Positions 52,366 through 60,727 of a DNA stretch of 64,000 nt are shown piece after piece. Source of the DNA: Chloroflexota bacterium (GTDB taxonomy: Bacteria > Chloroflexota > Anaerolineae > Anaerolineales > VGOW01); the NCBI GenBank assembly GCA_016197225.1, contig JACPWC010000022.1, positions 16,086 through 80,085 of the forward strand, written 5' to 3'. A program made the translations under genes and the position numbers. Position 1 is the first letter of the stretch; each line of letters begins with the position of its first letter. Under the pieces are notes generated by a model, which saw only the letters and a program-made list of their open reading frames with translations, ran no database searches and was not told where the DNA came from.

Positions 52366-52839
52366 GTGCCGCCCAAACCCGTGCGCGTTCACATCAACCG
52401 CCTCGTTGACGAAGTCTATGCTTACATGACTGACCTCCGACATCTGCCGGAATGGCTGGAGGATGTCAACCGCGTTCAACTCGAGCCACCCAGTCCACTG
52501 CGCGTCGGAACGCGCATCATGGTCGAATTTAGAGCGCCGCTGGGAGGGCGAATGATATGGGTTAATGAGGTAGCCGAATACGACCCGCTCAACCTGGTTT
52601 ACGCCGAACGCTACGTGCAGGGTCTGTTCCCGGTGGCCGGACGATGGACGTACGAACCAGACGGCGATGGATGTTACGTGTCGCTGGTCATCATTGATTG
52701 GCGACCGGATGGATTGACGAAGTTGATGGAGCCGTTAATCGCGATGAACTTTCAGCAGACTTATCGCAAAGGCTTTGCCAAACTGAAGCGCATTCTGGAA
52801 GCCTCAGCGGTCGGAGGGCGCGCTCCCTCACCAGTATAA
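52366..52839 (+). CDS. SRPBCC-family (START-like) protein
   Basis: 157 residues starting at GTG 52366, with AGGAGG six bases upstream. VHINRLVDEVYAYMTDLRHLPEWLEDVNRV and VGTRIMVEFRAPLGGRMIWVNEVAEYDPLNLVY are typical of the helix-grip polyketide-cyclase/SRPBCC fold, which binds hydrophobic ligands. It is co-transcribed with the SnoaL-like gene under module c. Confidence 0.85.
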   Translation: MPPKPVRVHINRLVDEVYAYMTDLRHLPEWLEDVNRVQLEPPSPLRVGTRIMVEFRAPLGGRMIWVNEVAEYDPLNLVYAERYVQGLFPVAGRWTYEPDGDGCYVSLVIIDWRPDGLTKLMEPLIAMNFQQTYRKGFAKLKRILEASAVGGRAPSPV

Positions 52840-52908
52840 TGGTTGTGACTCACATTGCGCACCAAATCAACGGCCCGAATCAACTCGAGCCGTTTTGAGT
52901 TGCGTGAG

Positions 52909-52914
52909 TATAAT
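52909..52914 (+). promoter_or_regulatory. -10 TATAAT seven bases before the start of regulator 3
   Basis: GTGAGTATAAT, 7 nt, ATG 52922. Leaderless mRNA is predicted. A short AACGGC/GCCGTT hairpin lies just upstream. Confidence 0.75.
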
Positions 52915-52921
52915 CGGCAGC

Positions 52922-54316
52922 ATGCCGCCTCTTCGCCTCGCCGAATTCGCCGTCGCCCTCTCCCTCGCCTCCGACCTCGGCCTCGGCCACCCGATGGAGA
53001 TGGTGCTGGCCTCGTGCCTGCTCAGTTTGCGATTGGGCGAATTGCTGGGCTTGGGCGACGACGAACTGCGCGAGGTGTATTACCTTGCCCTCTTCCGCCA
53101 CGCCGGTTGCACGGCGGATGCCCCCAAAGCCGCATCATTCTTCGGCAACGACCTGGCCGTGTCGCCCGGCTTCCTCTCCAATGTTGACCCGACCAAACCC
53201 TGGACTCTGCTGGGCTTCATGTGGCGCAACGTATTGGCCGAGCAACCGTTGGTCAAACGAGTCACTGCCCTGCCCGAAGTTCTGCCCGGCTTCATGCAAG
53301 CCATCCTCGCTCATTGCGAAGTCGCCCAACTCTTCGCCGCGCGATTGAATCTCGACCAGCGATTGCAACAGAATCTTTTAGTGTGCAACGAAGCCTGGAA
53401 TGGAAGCGGCATCCCCGGCAAACTCAAAGGCGAAGCGATCCCGCGCACAGTGCGCCTGCTTCAAGTGGCTGAAGAAGCCATCTACGCCCATCACTTCCTC
53501 AATCCCAAAGCCGTCGTCGAAACCATCCGCCAGCGCGGTGGGGCGACTCTCGACCCAGCGATTGCCGAACGCTTCTGCGCCAGCGCCGAGCATCTCATCG
53601 AGCGCTCGCGCCTCGGCTCGCCCACTATCCGTGAAGAAGTTCTCGCCGCCGAGCCGGGGCCGCGCGCACTGCTGGCCGACTCACAACTGGAAGCCGCCGC
53701 GCACGCCGACGTGGGCCGCGTCGGAGTCTCGTCCGGCATTTGGTGCAAGCCCGGCCCGCTCGCCGTCACCGAATGGGAGCGGGTGCGACTGCATCCATAT
53801 TACACGCAACGCATTCTGTCTCAACCCCAAGTCCTGACCGAATGGGGTCTCATTGCCGCTTCAAACCGCGAACGGCTTGATGGCTCCGGCTACCACCGCA
53901 ATCTGCCCGCCGCCATGCTCACACCCGCCATGCGGATTCTGTCCGCCGCCGATGTCTATCAAGCCATGATCGAGACCCGGCCTCATCGCGCCGCGTTCAC
54001 ACCCGAGCAGGCCGCCGCTGAACTGAAACGCGAAGTGCGGGCAGGCGGCTTCGACGGGGACGCCGTCAACGCGGTGCTGGCCGCCGCCGGACACGCCACC
54101 CCCGAAGTCCGCCGCCAGCGCGTAGCCGACCTGACTGAGCGCGAGATTGAAGTCCTCCGCCTCGTGGCGCGCGGCCTCTCGAATCGGGACATTGCCCAAC
54201 AGTTGACGGTCTCCCCAAAAACTGTCGGCAACCACCTCCAGAACATCTACAGCAAAATCGGCGTCTCCACCCGCGCCGCGGCGACGTATTTTGCGATGCA
54301 ACACTCGTTGGTTTAA
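52922..54316 (+). CDS. Regulator 3: HD-GYP/LuxR protein with its second HD domain deleted
   Basis: 464 residues, about 50 shorter than its paralogues. SQLEAAAHADVGRVGV joins what should be two places some 47 residues apart, so the first His, the HD pair and the helices between are gone. LHHERLDG is SNRERLDG, so two further ligands are lost. The enzyme must be dead, yet the frame and the C-terminal LuxR HTH ([44 protein letters not shown]) are intact, so it probably survives as a binding-type or enzyme-less regulator. Followed by a hairpin and module d. Confidence 0.82.
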   Translation: MPPLRLAEFAVALSLASDLGLGHPMEMVLASCLLSLRLGELLGLGDDELREVYYLALFRHAGCTADAPKAASFFGNDLAVSPGFLSNVDPTKPWTLLGFMWRNVLAEQPLVKRVTALPEVLPGFMQAILAHCEVAQLFAARLNLDQRLQQNLLVCNEAWNGSGIPGKLKGEAIPRTVRLLQVAEEAIYAHHFLNPKAVVETIRQRGGATLDPAIAERFCASAEHLIERSRLGSPTIREEVLAAEPGPRALLADSQLEAAAHADVGRVGVSSGIWCKPGPLAVTEWERVRLHPYYTQRILSQPQVLTEWGLIAASNRERLDGSGYHRNLPAAMLTPAMRILSAADVYQAMIETRPHRAAFTPEQAAAELKREVRAGGFDGDAVNAVLAAAGHATPEVRRQRVADLTEREIEVLRLVARGLSNRDIAQQLTVSPKTVGNHLQNIYSKIGVSTRAAATYFAMQHSLV

Positions 54317-54320
54317 CCCA

Positions 54321-54355
54321 CCCTCCCCCATTGGTATTGCTTCAATGGGGGAGGG
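54321..54355 (+). terminator. 13-bp hairpin after regulator 3
   Basis: CCCTCCCCCATTG pairs with CAATGGGGGAGGG. No T-run follows, so it may be a weak terminator or a hairpin repeat. It separates the regulator from module d. Confidence 0.6.
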
Positions 54356-54372
54356 CCGGGGTGGGGGTAAAG

Positions 54373-54417
54373 ATAGGGCATTCGCCTCATGTGGCGGCTT
54401 CTCCTTTGCCCTATAGT
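54373..54417 (+). promoter_or_regulatory. Dyad promoter module d
   Basis: Dyad ATAGGGCATTCGCCTCAT (54373-54390), 21 bp, TATAGT (54412-54417), then GAG. It drives the DUF1761 gene. Confidence 0.85.
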
Positions 54418-54446
54418 GAGCGCAACTTCAAACACAGGAGACGCTC

Positions 54447-54863
54447 ATGTTTACCCAACTCAACTATCTCGCCATTCTCGTCGCCGCCATTGCCGCCTTT
54501 GCCCTCGCTTTTGTGTGGTACATGCCGCCCGTCTTTGGTCTGCGCTGGGCAACGCTGACCAAACGCTACACCGGCCTCTCCGACACACAATTGGCGGCCA
54601 ACATGCCGGCGAAGGCCGGGCTGTGGTTCGTCGGCTTTCTCGTCAATGCCTTCGCACTGGCGGTGGTGGCAAACCTGACCGGGACAACTGACATCGCCAC
54701 CGCCATCACCCTCGGCGCAATTCTGGGCCTCGGCGTTGGCGCGGTCGTGAGCAGTTGGCCGCCCATTCATGCGCAACAGCCGGTCGGCATTTGGTTGATG
54801 AACAGCGGGCTGTTTCTGCTTCAGCAAATTGTCATGGTGAGCATCGTGACGCTGTGGCGCTAA
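54447..54863 (+). CDS. DUF1761 membrane protein
   Basis: 138 residues with four hydrophobic helices. [29 protein letters not shown] is the DUF1761 start, and the [23 protein letters not shown] end is also typical. The family function is unknown. ACACAGGAGACGCTC precedes ATG. It is the target of module d, right after regulator 3. Confidence 0.85.
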   Translation: MFTQLNYLAILVAAIAAFALAFVWYMPPVFGLRWATLTKRYTGLSDTQLAANMPAKAGLWFVGFLVNAFALAVVANLTGTTDIATAITLGAILGLGVGAVVSSWPPIHAQQPVGIWLMNSGLFLLQQIVMVSIVTLWR

Positions 54864-54886
54864 AGACAGCCGATACCCCTCAATGC

Positions 54887-54928
54887 AATCGCCCGATGGG
54901 CCATATTCCCTCGGGCGATTTTGTTTTT
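54887..54928 (+). terminator. Intrinsic terminator after the DUF1761 gene
   Basis: AATCGCCCGA pairs with TCGGGCGATT and is followed by TTGTTTTTG. Confidence 0.85.
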
Positions 54929-54951
54929 GCGTAGCGCGCCGAGGCCGGGCG

Positions 54952-54957
54952 TATAAT
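54952..54957 (+). promoter_or_regulatory. -10 TATAAT six bases before the AAA-TPR-LuxR regulator
   Basis: GCGTATAAT, 6 nt, ATG 54964. Leaderless mRNA is predicted. Confidence 0.73.
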
Positions 54958-54963
54958 CCGGCT

Positions 54964-57339
54964 ATGCCTTCCGGCCTCCCCACCCCGCCCACGCCCCTCA
55001 TCGGACGCGAGCAAGAAATCGCCGCGTTACGCGCCCTTTTGAGGCGTGATGAAGTGAGGCTGGTCACCCTCACCGGCCCCGGGGGCGTGGGCAAGACTCG
55101 GCTGGCTCTGCGAGCCGCGGTTGACCTCGCCAGCGACTTTCCCGACGGCGTTTATTTTGTTTCACTCGCCGCCATCACCGACCCCACGCTTGTCATGCCC
55201 ACCGTCGCCCAGAGTTTGGGCCTGTGGCAATCGGGTGAGGCCGCACCACTCGAACGACTGAAACTGCATCTATTCGGTCAACAATTGTTGGTGCTCGATA
55301 ACTTCGAGCAAGTCCTCGCCGCCGCGCCACATCTCGCCGAACTGTTAATTGCTTGCCCCGAGTTGAAAGTGTTGGTGACGAGTCGTTCGCTGTTGCGGCT
55401 GACGGGTGAGCACGAATTCGCCGTCCCGCCGCTCCCAATCCCCACCCTCAATTCTCCAATCTCTAATCTCCAGTCTTTCCCTTCAGTACAGTTGTTTCTC
55501 ACCCGCGCCCTGGCCCTCAAGCCTGATCTGCGGCTCGACGACGCCAATGCCCCGGCCATCGCCGAAATCTGCGCCCGGCTCGACGGCTTGCCGCTGGCGC
55601 TCGAACTCGCCGCCGCCCGCATCAAGGTGTTGCCGCCTCAAGCCATGCGGGCTTGGCTCGACCAAAGCCTGCAACTCCTCACCAGCGGCGCGCGCGACGT
55701 ACCGGAGCGTCATCAATCGTTGCACAATGCGATTCAATGGAGTTACGCGCTGTTGGACGAGAACGAAAAACGGCTGTTCCAGCGTTTGTCGGTTTTCGTC
55801 GGCGGGTGCTCGGTGGAGGCCGCCAGCGCCGTGGGCGGCGGCCAGCCCGTTGAAATGTTGAACCGAATCGAGTCGCTTGTGGACAAGAGTCTGTTGCGTG
55901 CCATTGAGGCCCGCCTGACGATGCTTGAAACGATTCGTGAGTTTGCGCGCGAACAACTCGAAGCCAGTGGTGAAACCGAAGACGCGCAACGCGCGCACTG
56001 TGCCTTCTTCCTGCAACTGGCTGAATCCACCGAGCCAAAACTCTTTGGGCCTGAGCAGGGTCTGTGGCTCAATCGGCTGGAGCAGGACAACAATAACTAT
56101 CGCGCCGCACTGCGCTGGTCGTTGGCGCACGAGGCCGACTTAGCGGTGCGACTCTGTGCGGCGCTGTGGCAGTTGTGGTTTGTGCGCGGCTACATCACCG
56201 AAGGCCGCCGTTGGCTGGCCGAGGCGTTGAGTCAGACGACCAGCCCCATGACGATAGTGGCACGCGCCAAAGCGATAGGCGGCGCGTGCGTGCTGGCGAT
56301 TTATCAGGCTGATTATGTGTCCGCGATTGAAGCGGGCCAGGAAAGTTTGCGGCTGTTCCGTCAGTTGAACATCCCGCCCGGTATCGCCGCCGCGTTGAAT
56401 GGGTTGGGCTTTGCTCAGGCCTTTCGCGGAGATTACGACTCGGCGCTGGCACAGTGCGGCGAAATCGTCGCCATCTCGCGCGCCATCGGCGACCGCGCCG
56501 GGCTGGCGAACGCCCTCAACTTCAACAGCTTCGCGGCCTGGCTCAAGGGCGATTACGCGACGGCCAATACGCTTGGCTCGGAAGGATTGGCGATTTACAA
56601 AGAACTGGGCGACCCGCGCGGCATCGCCTTCATGCAATTTGCGTTGGGGTTCATTTATGTGAGCGAGGGAAAATTCGCCGCCGCCCAGCCCTTGCTCGAA
56701 CAGTCATTGGCCCAGTTGCGCCGCCTAGACGACAAACGCAGTATGACGATGGCCCTCATCGGCCTGACCGATATTGAACTCGACCGTCGCAACGTGGTGC
56801 TGGCCCGTTCGCTGGTTGAGGAGTCGCTGATGGTGTTGAACGAAATCGGCGACCGCTGGTTTATGGCCCTCAGCCTCGAAGAGTTTGCGGCGGTGGCGGC
56901 GGCTGAGCGCCATCCCGAACACGCGGCGCGGCTGTTCGGCGCGGCGGAGGCGTTGCGGGAGGCGATTCAATGTCCCCTGCCCGTCGCGCGCCGCGCGCTG
57001 TATGAGCGCAGCCTCGCTCTTGCCCGCACGCAAGCGGATGCAGCGACGTTCGCGCGCGCCTGGGCCGAAGGTCGGCAGCTGGGGCCGCATCAGGCCCTCA
57101 CGTTGACGCCGCCACCCACGACCTCGGCGGCCTCACCCGCCGCGCCCGATGGCCTCACCACCCGCGAAGTCGAAGTCCTGCGCCTGCTGGCTACCGGTCT
57201 CACCAATGCCCAAATCGCCGAGAAGTTGGTCGTCAGCCCCACCACCATCAACGCCCACCTGCGCAACATCTACGGCAAGCTGGGCGTGACCTCGCGCACC
57301 ACCGCCGTGCGCTTCGCGGTGGAAAACGGCCTCGCGTAA
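54964..57339 (+). CDS. Large ATPase regulator (LAL/AfsR-like) with TPR and C-terminal LuxR HTH
   Basis: 791 residues from ATG 54964; upstream in-frame ATG 54883 lies in the terminator region and is rejected. NB-ARC/AAA-like ATPase at the N-terminus: [19 protein letters not shown], Walker [14 protein letters not shown], Walker [11 protein letters not shown], sensor [16 protein letters not shown]-type repeats fill about 380-690. LuxR HTH ends it ([55 protein letters not shown]). A CTCCAATCTCTAATCTCC repeat (55446-55475) is translated as NSPISNLQS inside the ATPase. It is followed by module e and an alpha/beta hydrolase. Confidence 0.88.
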   Translation: MPSGLPTPPTPLIGREQEIAALRALLRRDEVRLVTLTGPGGVGKTRLALRAAVDLASDFPDGVYFVSLAAITDPTLVMPTVAQSLGLWQSGEAAPLERLKLHLFGQQLLVLDNFEQVLAAAPHLAELLIACPELKVLVTSRSLLRLTGEHEFAVPPLPIPTLNSPISNLQSFPSVQLFLTRALALKPDLRLDDANAPAIAEICARLDGLPLALELAAARIKVLPPQAMRAWLDQSLQLLTSGARDVPERHQSLHNAIQWSYALLDENEKRLFQRLSVFVGGCSVEAASAVGGGQPVEMLNRIESLVDKSLLRAIEARLTMLETIREFAREQLEASGETEDAQRAHCAFFLQLAESTEPKLFGPEQGLWLNRLEQDNNNYRAALRWSLAHEADLAVRLCAALWQLWFVRGYITEGRRWLAEALSQTTSPMTIVARAKAIGGACVLAIYQADYVSAIEAGQESLRLFRQLNIPPGIAAALNGLGFAQAFRGDYDSALAQCGEIVAISRAIGDRAGLANALNFNSFAAWLKGDYATANTLGSEGLAIYKELGDPRGIAFMQFALGFIYVSEGKFAAAQPLLEQSLAQLRRLDDKRSMTMALIGLTDIELDRRNVVLARSLVEESLMVLNEIGDRWFMALSLEEFAAVAAAERHPEHAARLFGAAEALREAIQCPLPVARRALYERSLALARTQADAATFARAWAEGRQLGPHQALTLTPPPTTSAASPAAPDGLTTREVEVLRLLATGLTNAQIAEKLVVSPTTINAHLRNIYGKLGVTSRTTAVRFAVENGLA
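55446..55475. repeat. CTCCAATCTCTAATCTCC repeat inside the ATPase regulator
   Basis: In-frame copy of the AATTCTCCAATC family; otherwise this family is intergenic. Confidence 0.65.
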
Positions 57340-57344
57340 GTATT

Positions 57345-57450
57345 GGCGACGGATTTTGCAGCCGCTTCGCGTGTAACGGATGGCATCGCTTGAGCGACTC
57401 CATCTGTTATATCCGTTTCGCGAAGCGTCCGCTGCCAAAGCCGTTCGTCA
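57345..57450. repeat. GCTTCGCG/CGCGAAGC hairpin repeat
   Basis: ATTTTGCAGCCGCTTCGCG and CGCGAAGCGTCCGCTGCCAAAG form imperfect arms around an inner ACGGAT/ATCCGT pair. It lies between the LAL stop and dyad module e. Confidence 0.6.
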
Positions 57451-57452
57451 AA

Positions 57453-57497
57453 ATAGTTAGGTCTAACGATGCGCGCCGGGGCGCGTTGCCTTACACT
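57453..57497 (+). promoter_or_regulatory. Dyad promoter module e with a different core
   Basis: Dyad ATAGTTAGGTCTAACGAT (57453-57470), 21 bp, TACACT (57492-57497), then GTC. The frame AT(A)...(G)AT and the spacing equal the other modules, but the half-site is GTTAG in place of GGGC. Confidence 0.82.
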
Positions 57498-57526
57498 GTC
57501 CTCAACATTTACGTTGGAGGATAACC

Positions 57527-58360
57527 ATGAACACAACTAACATCAACAACAAATCACTGGCTTATGAGGCGCGCGGCTCGGCAGAGCCGGTTCTGCTTAT
57601 GCACTGCGGCTTCGTCGCCGATGCATTCGCGCCGCTGATGAACGACGCCGAAATCACCTCACGCTATCGTCTCATCAACTATCACCGCCTCGGCTACGGC
57701 CAGAGTGACCGCGCCTCCGGCCCGATGAGTGTGGCCGAGCAGGCCGCCGATGCCCGCGCTCTCCTTCGGCATCTCGGCATTGAGCGCGCGCACGTCGTCG
57801 GCCATTCGTATGGCGGCGTGATTGCATTGCAACTCGCACTCGACGCGCCCGACGCGGTGCAGTCGCTGGCATTGCTCGAACCCTCTATCCCGGCGGCGCT
57901 GGCCGACCCGGCGGTGGCGCAACTGTTTATGGAAGCAGCGGGTAAGGCGTTCGCCCAATTCGGCGCGGGCGATAAGGCTGGGGCGGTGGACACCTGGCTC
58001 AGCGGCGCCTTCGGGCCAGGCTACCGAGAGATTGCTGATCGCGCCCTACCGGACTGGTTCGAGCAGGCGGCGCGCGATGCCGATGTGGTCTTTCAAGTGG
58101 AAGCGCCCAACATTCAGCAGTGGACCTTCACACCTGCTGAGGCCGCACGCATCACACAGCCCGTGCTCTCGGCTTATCGCCCCGAACCGAACTGGCCCGG
58201 CTTCCAAAAGACTCACGACTTGTTGCAGGCTTGGATGCCGCAGATCGAAACCGCCTTTCTGCCGATTGAACGCCACCTGCTTCAGATCATGAACCCGCGC
58301 GCGGTGGCTGAGGCGCTGGCCGGTTTCTTCGCCCGTCATCCGATGCGGGTGTATGCGTAA
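57527..58360 (+). CDS. Alpha/beta hydrolase, target of module e
   Basis: 277 residues, TTGGAGGATAACC before ATG. The nucleophile elbow is GHSYGGV (Ser), with HCGFVADAF near the oxyanion hole and a late IERHLLQIMNPRAV His. The expected acidic residue after strand 7 (SAYRPEPNW) is unclear; a Glu may replace Asp. The substrate is unknown. It is the single full-length target of the LAL regulator before it. Confidence 0.85.
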   Translation: MNTTNINNKSLAYEARGSAEPVLLMHCGFVADAFAPLMNDAEITSRYRLINYHRLGYGQSDRASGPMSVAEQAADARALLRHLGIERAHVVGHSYGGVIALQLALDAPDAVQSLALLEPSIPAALADPAVAQLFMEAAGKAFAQFGAGDKAGAVDTWLSGAFGPGYREIADRALPDWFEQAARDADVVFQVEAPNIQQWTFTPAEAARITQPVLSAYRPEPNWPGFQKTHDLLQAWMPQIETAFLPIERHLLQIMNPRAVAEALAGFFARHPMRVYA

Positions 58361-58372
58361 CTTATCCAACTG

Positions 58373-58603
58373 ATGAGCATCGCCGCACTCCGCACAGGCA
58401 TGTCCCCACGCTGGGCGGGGGTGCTAGTCATCCTCACCGCCCTCGTCTTCTCCACTCCGCCTCAACCCATCGGCCCAATGCCATGGGCAGGTCAAATCGT
58501 CGTCAGCGTGCTGTATGCGATTGGGTTGAGCGGGATCGGGTTAGCATTGTGGTCAAGCGCAACATCTGCCGCGCCCGTTGTGTCTGCGAGGGCGGTGAGT
58601 TAA
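58373..58603 (+). pseudogene. C-terminal remnant of a DUF4386-like membrane protein
   Basis: 76 residues with two hydrophobic helices (GMSPRWAGVLVILTALVF..., GQIVVSVLYAIGLSGIGLALWS) that line up with the C-terminal third of the 49092-49745 and 59587-60225 proteins (VLPRWGGLLLIVG..., LMGIAYAWLGYALWA). The N-terminal helices are missing. It has no clear ribosome-binding site and probably marks a deleted target gene. Confidence 0.65.
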
Positions 58604-58628
58604 GAACGGGGCTAAGAGCTGCTTCGCC

Positions 58629-58670
58629 ATCGCTCGTCGCAACCCCTTCGGCGACGAGCGATTGTTTTAT
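58629..58670 (+). terminator. Intrinsic terminator after the membrane-protein remnant
   Basis: ATCGCTCGTCGC pairs with GCGACGAGCGAT and is followed by TGTTTTATTT. Confidence 0.83.
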
Positions 58671-58687
58671 TTCGTGTGCGCCTGCCG

Positions 58688-58693
58688 TATAAT
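58688..58693 (+). promoter_or_regulatory. -10 TATAAT eight bases before the truncated ATPase regulator
   Basis: GCCGTATAAT, 8 nt, ATG 58702. The same leaderless form as at the full-length regulators, so this remnant may still be transcribed. Confidence 0.65.
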
Positions 58694-58701
58694 TCCATGC
58701 G

Positions 58702-59415
58702 ATGGCGCTCTACGCACCGCCCACCCCGCTCATTGGCCGCGAACACGAACGCGCCGCGCTCCGGCAATTGATTCTGCGCGATGAGGTGCGACTCGTCACC
58801 CTCACTGGCCCCGGGGGCGTGGGCAAGACTCGCCTCGCCCTGCAAGTGGCGGCTGACCTGTCGGAGGGTTTCGCCGATGGCGTCTACTTCATCTCCCTCG
58901 CCGCCATCACCGACCCCGCGCTCGTGTTCCCCACCATCGCCCAAACGCTTGGCGTGCGGCCAATGGGCGAGCGTCCACTGCTTGAACAACTGACGGTCTT
59001 TCTTTCGGGGGAGCGATTGCTGGTGCTGGATAACTTTGAGCAAATCACCGCCGCCGCGCCGCAGTTGAGGGAGATGTTAGCCGCCTGCCCCGATTTGAAG
59101 ATTCTGATAACGAGCCGCGCTTCACTTCATCTTTCCGGCGAATACGAATTCCCTGTGCCGCCACTGCCCGGCGCCGAGTGGGGACAGCTCGACGCCATAG
59201 GAATGATGATGCAATTAGGTGTGATTCCACGCCGTAAGCGGCATGGCCTTACCTCCCCCTCAGCCCGACTAGTGGCCCGGCAGTCGTCGGGCCGCTTTAA
59301 GTCGGGTGAGTATAATGAGCGGCGATGTCCGCCTCCCAACTCCGCCTCGCCGAATTCGCCGTCGCCCTCTCCTTTGCCTCCGACCTCGGCCTCGGCCACC
59401 CGATGGAAATATTGA
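58702..59415 (+). pseudogene. Truncated LAL-type ATPase regulator fused to other gene remnants
   Basis: The first 152 residues match the start of the 54964 regulator ([19 protein letters not shown], Walker [36 protein letters not shown]). After about 59158 the frame runs into the C-terminal end of a SnoaL-like gene (EWGQLDAIGMMMQLGVIP), then into a terminator/promoter and an out-of-frame HD-GYP/LuxR start. TPR and HTH parts are gone. The chimeric 237-residue frame is unlikely to be functional. Confidence 0.8.
59311..59316 (+). promoter_or_regulatory. -10 TATAAT of a truncated HD-GYP/LuxR copy
   Basis: GTGAGTATAATGAGCGGCG then ATG 59325, nearly identical to the start of regulator 2. Confidence 0.65.
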
Positions 59416-59456
59416 TGGCCTCGTGCCTGCTCAGTTGCGATTGTCTTGCATCGTGA
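59325..59456 (+). pseudogene. 5' remnant of an HD-GYP/LuxR regulator joined to a DUF1761 3' end
   Basis: From ATG 59325 the sequence reads LRLAEFAVALSFASDLGLGHPMEI, then MASCLLS, as in regulator 3. It then breaks at about 59436 and stops at once. The next 30 bases (CATCGTGACGTTGTGTCGC then TAA) match the 3' end of the DUF1761 gene at 54841-54863. Confidence 0.8.
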
Positions 59457-59477
59457 CGTTGTGTCGCTAATACGCTT

Positions 59478-59516
59478 CGGCCCGATGGATAACGCTCCAC
59501 CGGGCCGTTTTGTTTT
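59478..59516 (+). terminator. Terminator after the composite remnant
   Basis: CGGCCCG pairs with CGGGCCG, followed by TTTTGTTTT. It corresponds to the terminator after the DUF1761 gene. Confidence 0.75.
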
Positions 59517-59548
59517 CTGCGCGTATCATCGCCCCTTGTCCGTCTCGC

Positions 59549-59579
59549 GCCCCTCATCGGACGCGAGCAAGAAATCGCC
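59549..59579 (+). pseudogene. 31-bp remnant of a LAL ATPase start
   Basis: These 31 bases are identical to 54993-55023 (coding LIGREQEIA in the LAL regulator). The match ends abruptly 7 bases before the convergent membrane-protein gene. Confidence 0.75.
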
Positions 59580-59586
59580 AATTGAT

Positions 59587-60225
59587 TCAGGCTGCTGCCA
59601 GCCGCGACTGCGCTGGTTCGGTCTCCTGCCCACGCCAGACCGCGTAGCCGCAAAGCACGTAGGTGATGATGAGGGCCAGGCCAGTGGCCTGTAAGACGAT
59701 GTGCGGCAAGGGCGGCACAAACGGCCCAGGGGCAACAAGGATGAAGAGCCAGCCGACCCAGCGATTGGGCACACTCGCCCGACTGAGCGCCGCGCCGAAC
59801 AACACCTGCCCGACGGCGAAGATGATGGCAAAGGCCAGGAAGTAGACGCCGAGCGCTCCACTAAAGAGCGGCCCGGCCGGATCGAGCAACGCTACCCCAG
59901 CCTGATCGGCGGCAATGGGTGGCAAGACAAAAGCCTCGAAGAAGAATAATGGCAGGAAGAGCAGTATCCCTAGCCAATTGAGCAGAAACCCGATGAGGCC
60001 CAGCCAGCCAGCGCGTTTGGCGACGTGAACGTATAAACCAAGCAAACCTGGTATGGCAATCACATTGCCGATCAATAACACAATGTGCAACATAGTCCAG
60101 TAGGATGTGGTCACTGCGCCGGGATCATTAGCATCATCGGGATGAATGACGGTGGCGATGCCTAGAATCAGGCCGCCGATGATTAGGGCCAAACCACTCC
60201 AGCGCGAAAGTTGAGATGTTGACAT
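59587..60225 (-). CDS. Small DUF4386-like membrane protein
   Basis: 212 residues from ATG 60225, preceded by GGAGGTTAAC; the ATG at 60237 overlaps that site. Six hydrophobic helices; SRWSGLALIIGGLILGI at the start, DPAGPL before helix 5, WRGQETEPAQ at the end. It is a paralogue of 49092-49745 and, as there, is paired with a SnoaL/NTF2-like gene, here in the opposite order. It is the second target of module f. Confidence 0.78.
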   Translation of the reverse strand: MSTSQLSRWSGLALIIGGLILGIATVIHPDDANDPGAVTTSYWTMLHIVLLIGNVIAIPGLLGLYVHVAKRAGWLGLIGFLLNWLGILLFLPLFFFEAFVLPPIAADQAGVALLDPAGPLFSGALGVYFLAFAIIFAVGQVLFGAALSRASVPNRWVGWLFILVAPGPFVPPLPHIVLQATGLALIITYVLCGYAVWRGQETEPAQSRLAAA

Positions 60226-60258
60226 GTTAACCTCCATGATTGACTTATTGTGCGATGA

Positions 60259-60690
60259 CTACGCAGGGAATGATTGGCTCTCAGCTTGATCGGGTGCGGG
60301 CAGTGAGAAGTGCGCCTGCACCACCAGCCACTGATCCTCGCGCTTTTCAAATACGCCGGTGAACCGGGCCGGGAAAGCCATCTGTTGCCCGCTGGCTTCC
60401 ACTTTGAAGGTGGCATCGGCAGACGCCCAGGCGACCGAACCGGCGGCGGAAATCGCGGGGTCGTGAAAAATGAACGCCGCCGCGTCGGTTTGAGCCCAGT
60501 CGCGTTCGGCCTGGGTTTGAATGCCCGCCAGACCAATGCGCTTCTCGTCGGCGCCGGTGCCGTACATGAGCACATCCGGGTCCGGGGCAACGCCGGCCAG
60601 CAGGCGCTTGATGTCGCGCTTGGCGTAGCTGTCGGCCCAATTGTCCAGAGCCGCTTTCACTGCTTGATGGGTGGTGGAATTCGCTTTCAT
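60259..60690 (-). CDS. NTF2/SnoaL-like (SnoaL_3/DUF4440-type) protein
   Basis: 143 residues from ATG 60690 (MKANSTTHQAVKAALDNWADSYAKRDIKRLLAGVAPDPDV), 12 bases after AAGGAG; other in-frame ATGs lie on that site or upstream of the predicted transcript start. The late WLVVQAHFSLP strand is typical of calcium/calmodulin kinase II association-like and SnoaL_3 proteins, which bind small molecules or dimerise. It is the first target of module f. Confidence 0.82.
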   Translation of the reverse strand: MKANSTTHQAVKAALDNWADSYAKRDIKRLLAGVAPDPDVLMYGTGADEKRIGLAGIQTQAERDWAQTDAAAFIFHDPAISAAGSVAWASADATFKVEASGQQMAFPARFTGVFEKREDQWLVVQAHFSLPAPDQAESQSFPA

Positions 60691-60727
60691 GATTGTCATC
60701 TCCTTGAGTGGTTGGATTATGACTGAC

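Noticed and set aside
58702..59415. Intact 237-residue regulator
   Set aside because: Only the first 150 codons resemble the ATPase; the rest is made of pieces of other genes.
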